Shown here in pieces: positions 1 through 8,458 of a DNA stretch of 64,000 nt. The notes beneath the pieces were generated by a model. That model worked only from the letters and a program-made list of their open reading frames with translations, was not told the origin of the DNA and did no database searches. Position 1 is the stretch's first letter; the number at the start of each line of letters is the position of its first letter. Origin of the DNA: Lachnospiraceae bacterium (GTDB taxonomy: Bacteria; Bacillota; Clostridia; Lachnospirales; Lachnospiraceae); NCBI GenBank assembly GCA_029054245.1, contig JAIDFQ010000042.1, positions 297,194 through 361,193 on the forward strand, in the 5' to 3' direction. The translations under genes and the position numbers were made by a program.

Positions 1-223
1 AGGCGCTATCGATCTGGTATCGGAGATCATCAGCAACAAATTAAAGATCTCTTACAGGGGGGTGCGGGTCTCGGCGGATGTAGCATTTGTGGTGATTGGT
101 TTTCTTTTGGGAGGATCTGTAGGAATCGGAACCGTGTTGGCAGCATTCATGACAGGACCGTCCATACAGTTTTTACGTCCGCATATTTACAAGGTGACGG
201 ACAGGATTTTAAAAAAAGAGTAA
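1..223 (+). CDS. YczE/YyaS/YitT-type membrane protein, C-terminal part
   Basis: This is the last 73 codons of a gene that begins before the window, read in the frame starting at base 2 and ending in TAA at 221-223. The fragment has a hydrophobic segment (VAFVVIGFLLGGSVGIGTVL) followed by a conserved-looking GPSIQFLRPH stretch and a basic tail. That pattern resembles the C-terminus of the YczE/YyaS/YitT family of multi-pass membrane proteins (DUF6198), whose function is not established. The family call rests on this short piece only, so it is moderate. A hairpin lies 80 bases downstream. Confidence 0.65.
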   Translation, partial: GAIDLVSEIISNKLKISYRGVRVSADVAFVVIGFLLGGSVGIGTVLAAFMTGPSIQFLRPHIYKVTDRILKKE

Positions 224-302
224 CGCCGTATGTTACACGGTTTTGTGTAGAAAAAAATGGATAATCATTGTATAATAAGGAGGTAGAAAATGTGATTATA
301 TT

Positions 303-350
303 CCCCTTCGGATTCAAATGTACATAAATGTTCGGAGGGGATTTGTTCAT
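303..350 (+). terminator. Possible intrinsic terminator after the YczE-type gene
   Basis: CCCCTTCGGAT (303-313) can pair with GTTCGGAGGGG (330-340), an 11-bp stem with three G-T wobbles and a loop of about 16 bases, followed by the T-rich ATTTGTTCATTTTG. The stem is imperfect and the T tract is interrupted, so this is tentative. It lies 80 bases after the upstream stop codon and 120 bases before the next gene. Confidence 0.4.
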
Positions 351-460
351 TTTGTATAAAATATCTCATCTTGCGCATCGGGGTCTGTTTCTTGGTAAAG
401 CATACGTTTATAGAAGGGCTTTATAGGAAAAGTTCGTGCGGGAAAGGCATGGGCAGATAG

Positions 461-2362
461 ATGAATATAAAAGATATCGCGAAGCTTTGCGGAGTGTCTC
501 CGTCAACAGTGTCAAAAATTCTCCACAATAAGGATTCTAATATCAGCGTGGAGACAAGAAAGAAAGTACTTGAGGTTATCAAGGAATATCAATATGTACC
601 CTATTCTAAAGTAATCAACAGCGCCGCTCCGAAAACGAATATGATCGGCGTGCTGGTCGATGGGGATACGTATGGGACGCAGGAGTTTCTTTATGCCATA
701 GAAGCTGCGGCGGCAAGGGAAGGTTACAGCATTATCCTGTGCAACACAGAAGGAGAAAGGGACAAGCTTAAGAAGTATTGCCGTGTTCTTGAAAACAAAG
801 GAGTTGACGGTATTATTTTTGTGTGCCAGGATGCAGAACTTCCGGAAAACGGAGAGATTCCCAAGGTGCAGATTTTTGACAAAAAGAAGGAACAGGGTAG
901 GAATGACACGGCAGATATTTATTTTGAAATGCAGGAAGCTGGGTATGCGGCAGCCAATTATCTTTTGGAAAAAGGGCATAGAAAGATCGCATGTCTTTTG
1001 AGGGAAGATGATATAGGCATTAAAGCAGGTTGCCTGCTTGCTTACAAAGAACGTTTTATTTCCCCTGAAAAGGAATGGATTTTCCTGGGTACGGACGAGG
1101 ATATCATGAATATTGGTATTGCCCGGTGCCTTGGAGAAGATGTCACAGCTGTAATTTGCGCTGATCTGGAGATTGGAAATATCCTTTATGAGAAGCTGCG
1201 TGAAAGAGGGGACACGATCCCCAATAAGATATCCGTCATTAGTGCAAGAGACCACAAGATGGCGGAGAGAATATGCCCTCCTATGACGGCAGTACATATT
1301 CCAGCGGATGAGATAGGGGAGGCGGCGGTGGATGCCCTGATTGAGATTATTGAGGGGAGAAGGCCAGCCTATGAATGCAGGAGACGTTTTGAACTTAAAA
1401 TAAAAGAGAGGGGAAGCGTGAAAAAACCCGCAAACCACGATCAGGGGAAAAAAATCGTGGTAGTTGGAAGTATGAACATGGACTGTATCATCAACGTTTC
1501 CCACATCCCCACGGGAGGGGAAACAGTCAGAAGCGGTAACATCGTGTCCCTTCCGGGCGGAAAAGGGGCAAACCAGGCGGTAGGTGCAGGCAGGCTGGAG
1601 GGGCTTGTTTATATGATTGGACGGCTGGGCAATGACAGCGACGGAAAAGAAATCTACAACAGTCTGGTAAGCAGCGGCGTCCATACCGATGGGGTCGTAT
1701 TTGATGAAAACATCCCTACCGGAAAGGCATATATAAATGTTCCTCCCGATGGAGAAAGCACGATCGTTATCTACGGCGGTGCAAACGAAAAACTGGACAG
1801 AAGCCAGGTGCGCCAATATGCGCAGCTTCTGGACGATGCGGCTTATTGCCTTCTCACCTTGGAAATTGCAGAGGAAACAGTGGAATATACCATCCAGAAA
1901 TGCAAAAAGAAAAACGTGGAAGTCATTTTAAAACCCTCATCTGTAGAAAAGATGAAAGAAAGCCTGTTTGAAAATATCGATTACTTTATACCTAACGAAA
2001 AGGAAGTAAAGCAGCTGATTCCGGGAGATACCACAATAGAAGAGAAGGCAGACATTTTGCTTTCAAAAGGGGTAAAAAATGTAATTATTACGTTGGGACA
2101 TAAGGGATGTTATCTAAAAAATGCCGAGTATGAACGATATTTCCCGGCAGCAGATTTTTATCCCTTAGATACGACGGGAGCCGCCGATGCCTTTATCAGT
2201 GCGCTGGCGGTAGCTTTAAGCGAAGGACATGAAATTTTGTATGCGGTTGGATTTGCTACTTATGCGGCCGGCGTGAGCATTACAAGACAAGGGGTTCAGC
2301 CTGCCATGGTTGACAGGAAGGGGCTTGCGCTATATCAGGAGGAAATCAATGGTTTTGCTTAA
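461..2362 (+). CDS. LacI-family regulator fused to ribokinase (PfkB) domain
   Basis: The 633-residue protein has two recognisable halves. Residues 1-50 are a LacI helix-turn-helix (MNIKDIAKLCGVSPSTVSKI) followed by a periplasmic-binding-protein-like sensor domain to about residue 320. Residues 329-620 are a ribokinase-type PfkB sugar kinase with GSMNMD, the GGKGAN substrate loop near 364 and the anion-hole/catalytic-base motif DTTGAADAF at 570-578, with D576 as the expected base. The motif reads GAAD where GAGD is usual, and the nucleotide-side NPAP motif is replaced by KPSS, so activity may be altered. A sugar-responsive repressor joined to the kinase for the same sugar suggests direct coupling of metabolism and transcription; this is inference. 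No transporter or other pentose gene is adjacent. The start is the ATG at 461, with only a weak ribosome binding site. Confidence 0.9.
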   Translation: MNIKDIAKLCGVSPSTVSKILHNKDSNISVETRKKVLEVIKEYQYVPYSKVINSAAPKTNMIGVLVDGDTYGTQEFLYAIEAAAAREGYSIILCNTEGERDKLKKYCRVLENKGVDGIIFVCQDAELPENGEIPKVQIFDKKKEQGRNDTADIYFEMQEAGYAAANYLLEKGHRKIACLLREDDIGIKAGCLLAYKERFISPEKEWIFLGTDEDIMNIGIARCLGEDVTAVICADLEIGNILYEKLRERGDTIPNKISVISARDHKMAERICPPMTAVHIPADEIGEAAVDALIEIIEGRRPAYECRRRFELKIKERGSVKKPANHDQGKKIVVVGSMNMDCIINVSHIPTGGETVRSGNIVSLPGGKGANQAVGAGRLEGLVYMIGRLGNDSDGKEIYNSLVSSGVHTDGVVFDENIPTGKAYINVPPDGESTIVIYGGANEKLDRSQVRQYAQLLDDAAYCLLTLEIAEETVEYTIQKCKKKNVEVILKPSSVEKMKESLFENIDYFIPNEKEVKQLIPGDTTIEEKADILLSKGVKNVIITLGHKGCYLKNAEYERYFPAADFYPLDTTGAADAFISALAVALSEGHEILYAVGFATYAAGVSITRQGVQPAMVDRKGLALYQEEINGFA

Positions 2363-2372
2363 TGGAGGTCAG

Positions 2373-2718
2373 GACCCAATGTCAGTCACCGGGGAACCCC
2401 ACGGCAGGCGCCATGTGCGGCAAAGCCCCCGCAGGCAGCGGCGCATCTTATTGTTTCAAGTCTCGTCTGCAAATCGGATTTCACTAGCAGAATGGGTATA
2501 GGTGTTTCAAACCGCACGGGGGCAGAGCCCGGCGGCATCCGTGCCGCATGGCTCTTAATCCGGCATCCATGCCGGATTCCCCTGATGCTTCACCATTCTG
2601 TAAGTGAAATTGCCGATTTTTCGCCAGAGACTTGAAACAATAAGATGCGCCGCTGCCTGCGGGGGCTTTGCCGCACATGGCGCCTGCCGTGGGGTTCCCC
2701 GGTGACTGACATTGGGTC
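2373..2718. repeat. 346-bp palindromic element with 92-bp perfect arms
   Basis: Bases 2373-2464 are the exact reverse complement of 2627-2718 (92 bp). The pairing continues imperfectly inward to about 2495 and 2593 (shared AATCGG, TTTCAC, CAGAATGG). The loop holds more hairpins: AATCCGGCAT / ATGCCGGATT around a 2-base loop (2557-2578), and GCGGCA / TGCCGC. The element fills the whole 367-bp gap between two convergent genes, ending 11 bases before the pncB stop codon. It is GC-rich compared with its surroundings and has no credible gene. It could be a non-autonomous (MITE-like) insertion, a structured RNA, or an extreme two-way terminator; no reverse transcriptase or transposase is adjacent. 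Confidence 0.9.
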
Positions 2719-2729
2719 TTCCATACAGC

Positions 2730-4184
2730 TTACTTTCTGCTCATCTGGTCGAGTAAATCGATTTTGATATCGTAAAGCGCTTGGGAGAGATCAACGTATA
2801 CTTTATGAGGGTTTGCGAAACGTCGGGTTTCGTCCCAGAGGGTATTTTGTTCGTTCTGGCAGTAGGTTCTGATGTCCATGACCTTGGGGGAATCGTAGCA
2901 GCAGGTTCCGTTTTGGAAGATGGGAACCATGATTTCGCGTAAGGTATAGGTGCCGGCTTCCAGTTTCGTTTTTTTCCAAGGTTCTGAGGGGTCGAATAAA
3001 AGTAAAGGCGCGTTTTCGTTGAACTTCTCGCCTACCAGACAGATCAGGTCGGCTTTGATCTTGCCGGTTTCTTTTTCGTAAATGCGGTAAATGGTCTTAT
3101 TGCCGGGGTTGGTGATTTTTTCTGAGTTTTCGGACAACTTGATTTTAGGGACGAAATTGCCATTGGCATCCATGATGGCGGCAAGTTTGTACACGCCGCC
3201 GAAGGCGGGATTGTCTTTGGCGGTGATCAGGTTGGTGCCTACGCCCCAGGAGGTGATTGCGGCTCCTTGGGCTTTCAGGGTTTCAATCAGATATTCGTCC
3301 AGATCGTTGGAGGCGGAGATGATGGCATCTGTAAAACCTGCGTCATCAAGCATCCGACGGGCTTTTTTGGACAGGTAGGCAAGGTCGCCGCTGTCTAAGC
3401 GGATGCCGTAGTAGGTAAGCGGGATGCCCGCGGCGCGCATTTCTGAGAATACGCGGATTGCGTTGGGAACACCGGATTTTAGGGTGTCATAAGTATCCAC
3501 CAGGAGAATGCAGGCAGAAGGGTAAAGGTCTGCATAGGTTTTGAATGCGGTGTATTCGTCGGGGAAGCTCATGATCCAACTGTGTGCGTGGGTGCCCTTG
3601 ACGGGGATGTCGAAAAGCTGACCGCAGAGCACGTTAGAGGTGCCGATGCATCCGCCGATGACGGCAGCTCTTGCACCGTAGATGCCGGCATCGGGACCCT
3701 GGGCGCGGCGCAGACCAAATTCCATGATGCCGTCGCCTTTTGCCGCATAGCAGACTCTGGCAGCCTTGGTGGCAATCAGACTCTGGTGGTTGATAATATT
3801 TAAGATTGCGGTTTCCACAAGTTGAGCCTCCATAATGGGGGCGATCACCTTGACCAGGGGTTCTCTGGGAAAGACCACGGTTCCTTCGGGAATCGCATAG
3901 ATGTCACCGGAAAAGTGAAAGTCTGCCAGATAGTCAAGGAAGTCACGGTCAAAGATATGGAGACTTGCCAGATAGTCGATATCCTGAGAAGAGAAATGAA
4001 GTTCCTTTATATACTGGATCAGCTGTTCCAATCCGGCAGAAATTGCATAGCCTCCCCCACAGGGATTATTCCGGTAGAAGGCGTCGAAGATAACGGTTTC
4101 GTTCCGGTCCTTATGCTTGAAGTAGCCCTGCATCATGGTGAGCTCATAAAGGTCTGTAAGCAGTGTTAGATTTTGTCTGTCCAT
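2730..4184 (-). CDS. pncB: Nicotinate phosphoribosyltransferase
   Basis: This 484-residue cytoplasmic enzyme joins nicotinate to PRPP, with ATP hydrolysis, to form nicotinate mononucleotide in NAD salvage. Family marks are the N-terminal LLTDLYELTMMQGY, the FGLRRAQGPDAG segment, and GTHAHSW at 197-203, which should hold the histidine phosphorylated during the reaction. RLDSGDL and the TSWGVGTN phosphate-binding region follow. The start chosen is the ATG at 4184, because a GGAGG site lies six bases upstream; a longer reading to 4214 has no such support. The acetyltransferase gene lies upstream on the same strand, 86 bases away, so the two may be co-transcribed. Confidence 0.95.
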   Translation of the reverse strand: MDRQNLTLLTDLYELTMMQGYFKHKDRNETVIFDAFYRNNPCGGGYAISAGLEQLIQYIKELHFSSQDIDYLASLHIFDRDFLDYLADFHFSGDIYAIPEGTVVFPREPLVKVIAPIMEAQLVETAILNIINHQSLIATKAARVCYAAKGDGIMEFGLRRAQGPDAGIYGARAAVIGGCIGTSNVLCGQLFDIPVKGTHAHSWIMSFPDEYTAFKTYADLYPSACILLVDTYDTLKSGVPNAIRVFSEMRAAGIPLTYYGIRLDSGDLAYLSKKARRMLDDAGFTDAIISASNDLDEYLIETLKAQGAAITSWGVGTNLITAKDNPAFGGVYKLAAIMDANGNFVPKIKLSENSEKITNPGNKTIYRIYEKETGKIKADLICLVGEKFNENAPLLLFDPSEPWKKTKLEAGTYTLREIMVPIFQNGTCCYDSPKVMDIRTYCQNEQNTLWDETRRFANPHKVYVDLSQALYDIKIDLLDQMSRK

Positions 4185-4239
4185 AATAATCCTCCATGTT
4201 GCCAACACCTGCAAATTTGGGCGTCAGCACAAATTTGTC

Positions 4240-4261
4240 TGTGAAAAATTTATTTTTCACA
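4240..4261 (-). repeat. A/T-rich hairpin between acetyltransferase and pncB
   Basis: TGTGAAAAAT (4240-4249) and ATTTTTCACA (4252-4261) form a perfect 10-bp inverted repeat just downstream of the acetyltransferase stop codon in its direction of transcription. There is no following U tract, so it may be a weak attenuator, an mRNA-stabilising hairpin or a protein-binding site. Confidence 0.4.
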
Positions 4262-4270
4262 GTATCTCCT

Positions 4271-5518
4271 TTAAAAATAGTCAGAAAAGTAAGGTTTTTC
4301 AACGGGTATCAATCGTTCCAGCCATGTAAGCATATAGTATTCTGTCTGGATTTTTTCATGTTCATAAAGATAAGAAGGGCGTTTATAGCCCATCATCATG
4401 GCGGTTAAGGTATTTATGTCAAGTTCCACCACATTGATGGATTGATTATTTTCTACCTGTTCGCAGATGGTTTCACCCTCGTGCCAGGAAACCATGTAAT
4501 CGCCCTCGTTCCATGGCGCCATATGGTCATGGACTTTGAAATGAATCTTAAAATCTTCCGGCTGCACCTGATAAGGATAGCACTCCAGAAAATTTTGTAC
4601 ATGAATGATTCTTGCCATGATGTATGGGGAAATGGTTTCTGTGATCTCGCTGTCTTCAAAAAGATAAGCCATAGGCTCGCCGGAGTAATTATCTCCCTGT
4701 ACCTGGGTGACCATGGAAAAATGGGCACTGATGTAATTCCATAGACCATAATTGGCTTCGATGTTCAGATAGACCATTTCCTTGATATGGAAAATCTCAT
4801 TGGCGATATAGTAAACCACATACCCTAAGGGTTTATGGTCCTTGTTGTAGTAGACGGCGGCGATCATATCGTCATTATCCCAGCGCCAGTATTCTTCCCA
4901 GGATAAGGCATCCCGGATCAGGCAGCCGTGGCGCTGCAGGGCAAAATAAGAATGTACGTTGTGGTAATCTTCAGAATCCAGACTGACACGTTCCACCATC
5001 CCTGTGACTGGACGGGCTTTGGGAAGCTGTGTATCTTTTACGGTAAAGGAGAGTTTGTCTGAGACAATCTCCCATCCCATTTTCCGATAGAAAGGAATAG
5101 AGTAGGGATAAAGGAAGGAAATGGGCATCTCCTGTTCATGTATATAGTTGAGGGCGTGTCTCATAAGGGAATGGATCAGCCCTCTGCCGGTATATTCAGG
5201 GTAAGTGGCGACGCCAGTGATGCCGCCCATATCCATGATTTCATCGTGGATATTGACTTTCATGGAATAAACAACGATCATGGATGCGAGGCGCTCTTTA
5301 TAAAACCATCCTAATACATAGGCCTCTTCCAGAATCGGTCTTTTGGCGTATTTGATCTCTTCCTGCTTCCAGCCGGTCTGGAATAAATCGTAGGAGGTCA
5401 CTTGGAATGCATATTGGAGCAGGGCATTGAATTGCTCTAAGTCACTTTTGTCCAGCTCCCGCATTCGGAAATCACCGCTGGTTTCAAGGTAAGCAGGGTT
5501 TTCTTTTCTCTCTTCCAT
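4271..5518 (-). CDS. Eis-like GNAT family N-acetyltransferase
   Basis: The 415 residues fit the Eis architecture: an N-terminal GNAT domain, a second GNAT-like half and a C-terminal sterol-carrier-type domain. The acetyl-CoA loop appears as TYPEYTGRGLIHSLMRHAL (about residues 106-124), followed by the GNAT pattern FLYPYSIPFYRKMGWE. Eis-family enzymes acetylate amines on aminoglycosides, peptides or polyamines; the substrate here cannot be read from sequence. The ATG at 5518 has an AGAAAGG site upstream. It probably shares a transcript with pncB, though no functional link is evident. Confidence 0.85.
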   Translation of the reverse strand: MEERKENPAYLETSGDFRMRELDKSDLEQFNALLQYAFQVTSYDLFQTGWKQEEIKYAKRPILEEAYVLGWFYKERLASMIVVYSMKVNIHDEIMDMGGITGVATYPEYTGRGLIHSLMRHALNYIHEQEMPISFLYPYSIPFYRKMGWEIVSDKLSFTVKDTQLPKARPVTGMVERVSLDSEDYHNVHSYFALQRHGCLIRDALSWEEYWRWDNDDMIAAVYYNKDHKPLGYVVYYIANEIFHIKEMVYLNIEANYGLWNYISAHFSMVTQVQGDNYSGEPMAYLFEDSEITETISPYIMARIIHVQNFLECYPYQVQPEDFKIHFKVHDHMAPWNEGDYMVSWHEGETICEQVENNQSINVVELDINTLTAMMMGYKRPSYLYEHEKIQTEYYMLTWLERLIPVEKPYFSDYF

Positions 5519-5598
5519 AAATGTGAGCCTTTCTGAGACGAATCAAAATCATGATTTTTTGTCTCTCATTGTTTTATTTTACACCAGATACTTTGTAC

Positions 5599-5627
5599 TT
5601 GACAAGTAGCAGGGGTTTTAATAAGTT
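5599..5627 (+). promoter_or_regulatory. Candidate promoter of the lipoprotein gene
   Basis: TTGACA at 5599-5604 is followed after 17 bases by TAAGTT at 5622-5627. The -35 box is perfect and the -10 box weak. Just before the start codon is a tandem GGTATACAG repeat (5648-5667) of unknown meaning. Confidence 0.45.
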
Positions 5628-5666
5628 AGAAATAGGGAAATTACAGGGTATACAGGGGGTATACAG

Positions 5667-6929
5667 ATGAAGAAAATTGGTAAAATAGCAGTATTTCTTA
5701 TTTTAGGAAGTATGGTATGGGGATGTGGACGGCAGGAGGAAAGTCCTGATGTAAGGGAAACAGCAATTATATCGGAGGAAAAGCCGGAGAAGATGGAGGA
5801 AACATCGGTAGCTGCGGTCGAAGAAGAGACAGAGGTGCAGGCGGAGGATGTGGGGGACGAAAAGGTACAGGTGCATCAGGATGAGACGGCGGAAAAGGAT
5901 CAGATTAAATTAGTTGCAGCACAGAAAGCAGAGCCGGTAAGATGTGATGGGGAGAAGGGAAGACAGTTGTCGAATGAGGAACTGCAGGCATTTACGAGCT
6001 GGATTGGCAGAAGTGATAATTATGGGTTTTTATTGTCTATATATGATACGCCTGCGGAAGTTGATCTGGATGAGATTTTTTATTGTGGTGCAGGGATAGA
6101 ACAGAATGAAGTGACAGAGGAAGAGATAGAAGCTTATCTGCATGCGTGCGGATGGGATGAAATTTATACAGATTTTGAGAAGCTTACGACGGAGCAGATC
6201 GATGCCTTTTTACAGAAAAAGACGGGGCTGTCATATGAGCAGATGAATGGACGCCTTAGGTGGACTTATCTGCCTGAGTATGATGCTTATTATGCGGAGC
6301 ATGGGGACACCAACTACAGGGCTTTTTCCTGTGTGGAAGGCTATACGGCGGATGAGCAGGTATTTACCTTAAGATGCAGACCTTATGATTTGGGCGGTTC
6401 GGATAGCGATGGGTATCATGTGATGGATTACGAGCTTAAGTTAGAGAGATGGGATGGGGAATACAGATTCCTGTCAAACCGCATGATGTGGGAACGAGGA
6501 CTTATCGAAGAGCAGTCTTTTGCGGTTGCATTAGAGCCGCTTGGAAATGTCATTTTTGCGTCTTATGCACCTGATATAGAAGTGCATCCATTTGCAGATG
6601 TATCCTTTTTCATATTGAGGGACGGGAGGGAACTGCGAAGACTGCAGGGGATAGTTGAAGGCAATATCAGGGAAAATGAGGTTTTTCATCAGGTGGAAGC
6701 GGTCGCCTTTGCCGATTATAATGAGGATGGAAATACGGATGTAATCATCATTGCGGATTATGCTTTGCTGTCAGAGGAAGGAATTGAAAATATATGCGCG
6801 GAAATCCGGCTTTATGAAGGGAAAAATGAATACTTATATTATGATCAGGAAATGTCGGAAAAAGTTAATTTGGAAGCAGATGGAAGGACAATCCGTTCTG
6901 TTCTCGATTATATTGCGCAAAACTTATAG
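5667..6929 (+). CDS. Putative lipoprotein of unknown function
   Basis: The 420-residue protein begins with a lipoprotein signal peptide ending in VWGC, so C20 is the expected lipidated residue and the protein should sit on the outer face of the membrane. Residues 24-85 are a Glu-rich, low-complexity linker. The globular part has no domain I can name confidently. Its C-terminal half contains AFADYNEDGNTDVIII (about residues 350-365), a Ca-binding-like D-x-N-x-D-G-N-x-D loop of the FG-GAP/VCBS kind. It is monocistronic as far as can be seen and is followed by the HipBA-like module. Confidence 0.8.
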   Translation: MKKIGKIAVFLILGSMVWGCGRQEESPDVRETAIISEEKPEKMEETSVAAVEEETEVQAEDVGDEKVQVHQDETAEKDQIKLVAAQKAEPVRCDGEKGRQLSNEELQAFTSWIGRSDNYGFLLSIYDTPAEVDLDEIFYCGAGIEQNEVTEEEIEAYLHACGWDEIYTDFEKLTTEQIDAFLQKKTGLSYEQMNGRLRWTYLPEYDAYYAEHGDTNYRAFSCVEGYTADEQVFTLRCRPYDLGGSDSDGYHVMDYELKLERWDGEYRFLSNRMMWERGLIEEQSFAVALEPLGNVIFASYAPDIEVHPFADVSFFILRDGRELRRLQGIVEGNIRENEVFHQVEAVAFADYNEDGNTDVIIIADYALLSEEGIENICAEIRLYEGKNEYLYYDQEMSEKVNLEADGRTIRSVLDYIAQNL

Positions 6930-7000
6930 GATATGGATAGAAAACGGTATTTTATACTGGTTCGTTACACATAATACGGTAAAAGAACAAAAAACATAAA

Positions 7001-7056
7001 CACCCTTAAAATAGGGGTAAAAATATGTTTACGTACCCTTATTTTAAGGGTATAAT
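7001..7056 (+). promoter_or_regulatory. Promoter with twin operators for the HipBA-like module
   Basis: TTTACG (7028-7033) and TATAAT (7051-7056) are separated by 17 bases. The spacer and the first -10 bases are filled by the palindrome TACCCTTAtttTAAGGGTA (7034-7052). A second copy with the same 8-3-8 layout, CACCCTTAaaaTAGGGGTA (7001-7019), lies exactly 33 bp upstream centre to centre, about three helical turns. This arrangement fits cooperative autorepression by the helix-turn-helix protein encoded next. Confidence 0.8.
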
Positions 7057-7091
7057 AAAATTAATTGATAAATTAATAAGGAGAATTACCC

Positions 7092-7634
7092 ATGTCAACG
7101 TTTGCCATATCAGATACATTGGTAGGGAAAGACATTAAAGCCCTGCGTCAGACGCTGGGCATGACGCAGGAAGAGTTTTCTCGTCTGGTCTGCGTATCAA
7201 AGAAAACCATTGAACGTTGGGAATCGGGCAAAAAGGAAATTACCGGTCCGATTGTAACACTGGCTAAGATTCTGACGGAGTACCCACAGCTTAAGGAGGA
7301 GTTGGAAATTCCTGACAGGGAATATCCATTGCGGCTCTGGTATATGTGCGGAAACAAAATATGCACCATCATTGATGTAGATGAGCGTCACAGAAGGGTG
7401 AAAATCTATAATTATACCCGCGATTATCTTTCAAGAGCATTTGGAAGGGAAGTGCATCCTACATTTGAGGCATATGAGGCATTTTTGGAATCCAGATGTT
7501 TTCCCCGCAGCAGGGATAAGATGAAACTCATCCTAAAGGAATTAGACCTGCCTTTTTATGACCCATTTCTGATTATTGAAAAGACGAATGGGAAGATGGC
7601 GGAGGATGATTTCTGGATTCGGATTGAAAGGTAA
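7092..7634 (+). CDS. HTH antitoxin-like protein with C-terminal domain (HipB/HipS-like)
   Basis: The 180-residue protein has an Xre-type helix-turn-helix at about residues 11-62 (LRQTLGMTQEEFSRLVCVSKKTIERWESG). A second domain of about 100 residues follows, starting at RLWYMCGNKICTIIDVD and ending IIEKTNGKMAEDDFWIRIE. The kinase-like gene starts five bases after its stop codon, and HipA kinases elsewhere carry an N-terminal subdomain that this partner lacks. I therefore infer that the second domain is the missing HipA N-subdomain (the HipS role in HipBST systems) attached to the antitoxin. The HTH call is secure; the HipS analogy is inference. The GAGAAT ribosome site and operators lie just upstream. 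Confidence 0.75.
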   Translation: MSTFAISDTLVGKDIKALRQTLGMTQEEFSRLVCVSKKTIERWESGKKEITGPIVTLAKILTEYPQLKEELEIPDREYPLRLWYMCGNKICTIIDVDERHRRVKIYNYTRDYLSRAFGREVHPTFEAYEAFLESRCFPRSRDKMKLILKELDLPFYDPFLIIEKTNGKMAEDDFWIRIER

Positions 7635-7639
7635 AAAGA

Positions 7640-8458
7640 ATGGTAGAGCTTTTTGAGAAAAACAGAAAATTAGATGGGAGGCAGTCATCAAAGGGCAACC
7701 AGTTAAAATGGGAGAATGATGGTATCTGGTACAAGGCGGATTATACCGGATATGAGGGACTGACGGAGTATGTGGTATCCGGACTTCTTTCTGAGAGCAG
7801 TCTTTTGGCAGAAGAGTTTGTATCTTATCAGACAGAAGAAATTTCTTATAAACAGAATCGTTATCTTGCCTGTAAAAGTAGAAATTTTCTGCCGCAGGGG
7901 TGGAGACTGATTACGTTGGAGAGATTGTTTCAAAGCATGTATGGAGAAAGCCTTAACAAATCCATTTACACCATAGAGGATCATGCAGGAAGGATCAGAT
8001 TCCTGGTAGATCAGACAATCAGGATGACAGGACTTAAAGAATTTGGCGCTTATTTATGTAAGCTGTTGACGATTGACGCATTGTTTCTTAACGAGGACAG
8101 ACATACGCATAATATTGCGGTGCTTCTGGACGATGTGGGGGAATATCATTATTGCCCCTTCTTTGACCATGGTGCAGCTCTGTTATCTGATACCACAATG
8201 GACTACCCGATGACAGGTGATGTGGATGAGATGATAAGCGAAGTAAGAGCTAAGACTTTCTGCCGGGATTTTGACGAACAACTGGATTTTGTGGAAGAGA
8301 TGTATGGTCAGAAGATTCATTTTTTTTATAATGAGAAGACGATGGACAGGCTGCTGGGTGGAGAATTATTTTATTCTGAGGGAATAAAAAACAGAGTGAA
8401 GGCAATCCTTATGAATCAAAGGCGGAAATACAGGTATTTATTTACGGACAGGGCTTGA
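7640..8458 (+). CDS. HipA-fold serine/threonine kinase, short form (toxin candidate)
   Basis: The 272-residue protein carries the active-site pattern of HipA/CtkA-type kinases. Visible features are an N-lobe lysine candidate K32 (WYKAD), catalytic loop NEDRHTHN at 151-158 with D153 and N158 matching the HipA Asp and Asn, and the metal-binding D176 in FFDHGAALLSD. At 272 residues it is much shorter than E. coli HipA (about 440), and the N-terminal subdomain is absent. HipA-type toxins phosphorylate aminoacyl-tRNA synthetases or related targets; the ileS gene immediately downstream is notable, but nothing shows it is the target. The -35 box of the ileS leader promoter overlaps this gene's stop codon. 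Confidence 0.75.
   Translation: MVELFEKNRKLDGRQSSKGNQLKWENDGIWYKADYTGYEGLTEYVVSGLLSESSLLAEEFVSYQTEEISYKQNRYLACKSRNFLPQGWRLITLERLFQSMYGESLNKSIYTIEDHAGRIRFLVDQTIRMTGLKEFGAYLCKLLTIDALFLNEDRHTHNIAVLLDDVGEYHYCPFFDHGAALLSDTTMDYPMTGDVDEMISEVRAKTFCRDFDEQLDFVEEMYGQKIHFFYNEKTMDRLLGGELFYSEGIKNRVKAILMNQRRKYRYLFTDRA

Noticed and set aside
512..1816. A 434-codon open frame on the minus strand
   Set aside because: It lies opposite the LacI-ribokinase gene, whose two domains are clearly recognisable. The minus-strand product has no family features and no ribosome site.
2363..2729. The palindromic element as a retron or a pair of small genes
   Set aside because: No reverse transcriptase is nearby, and the short open frames inside are mirror images dictated by the inverted repeat, without ribosome sites.
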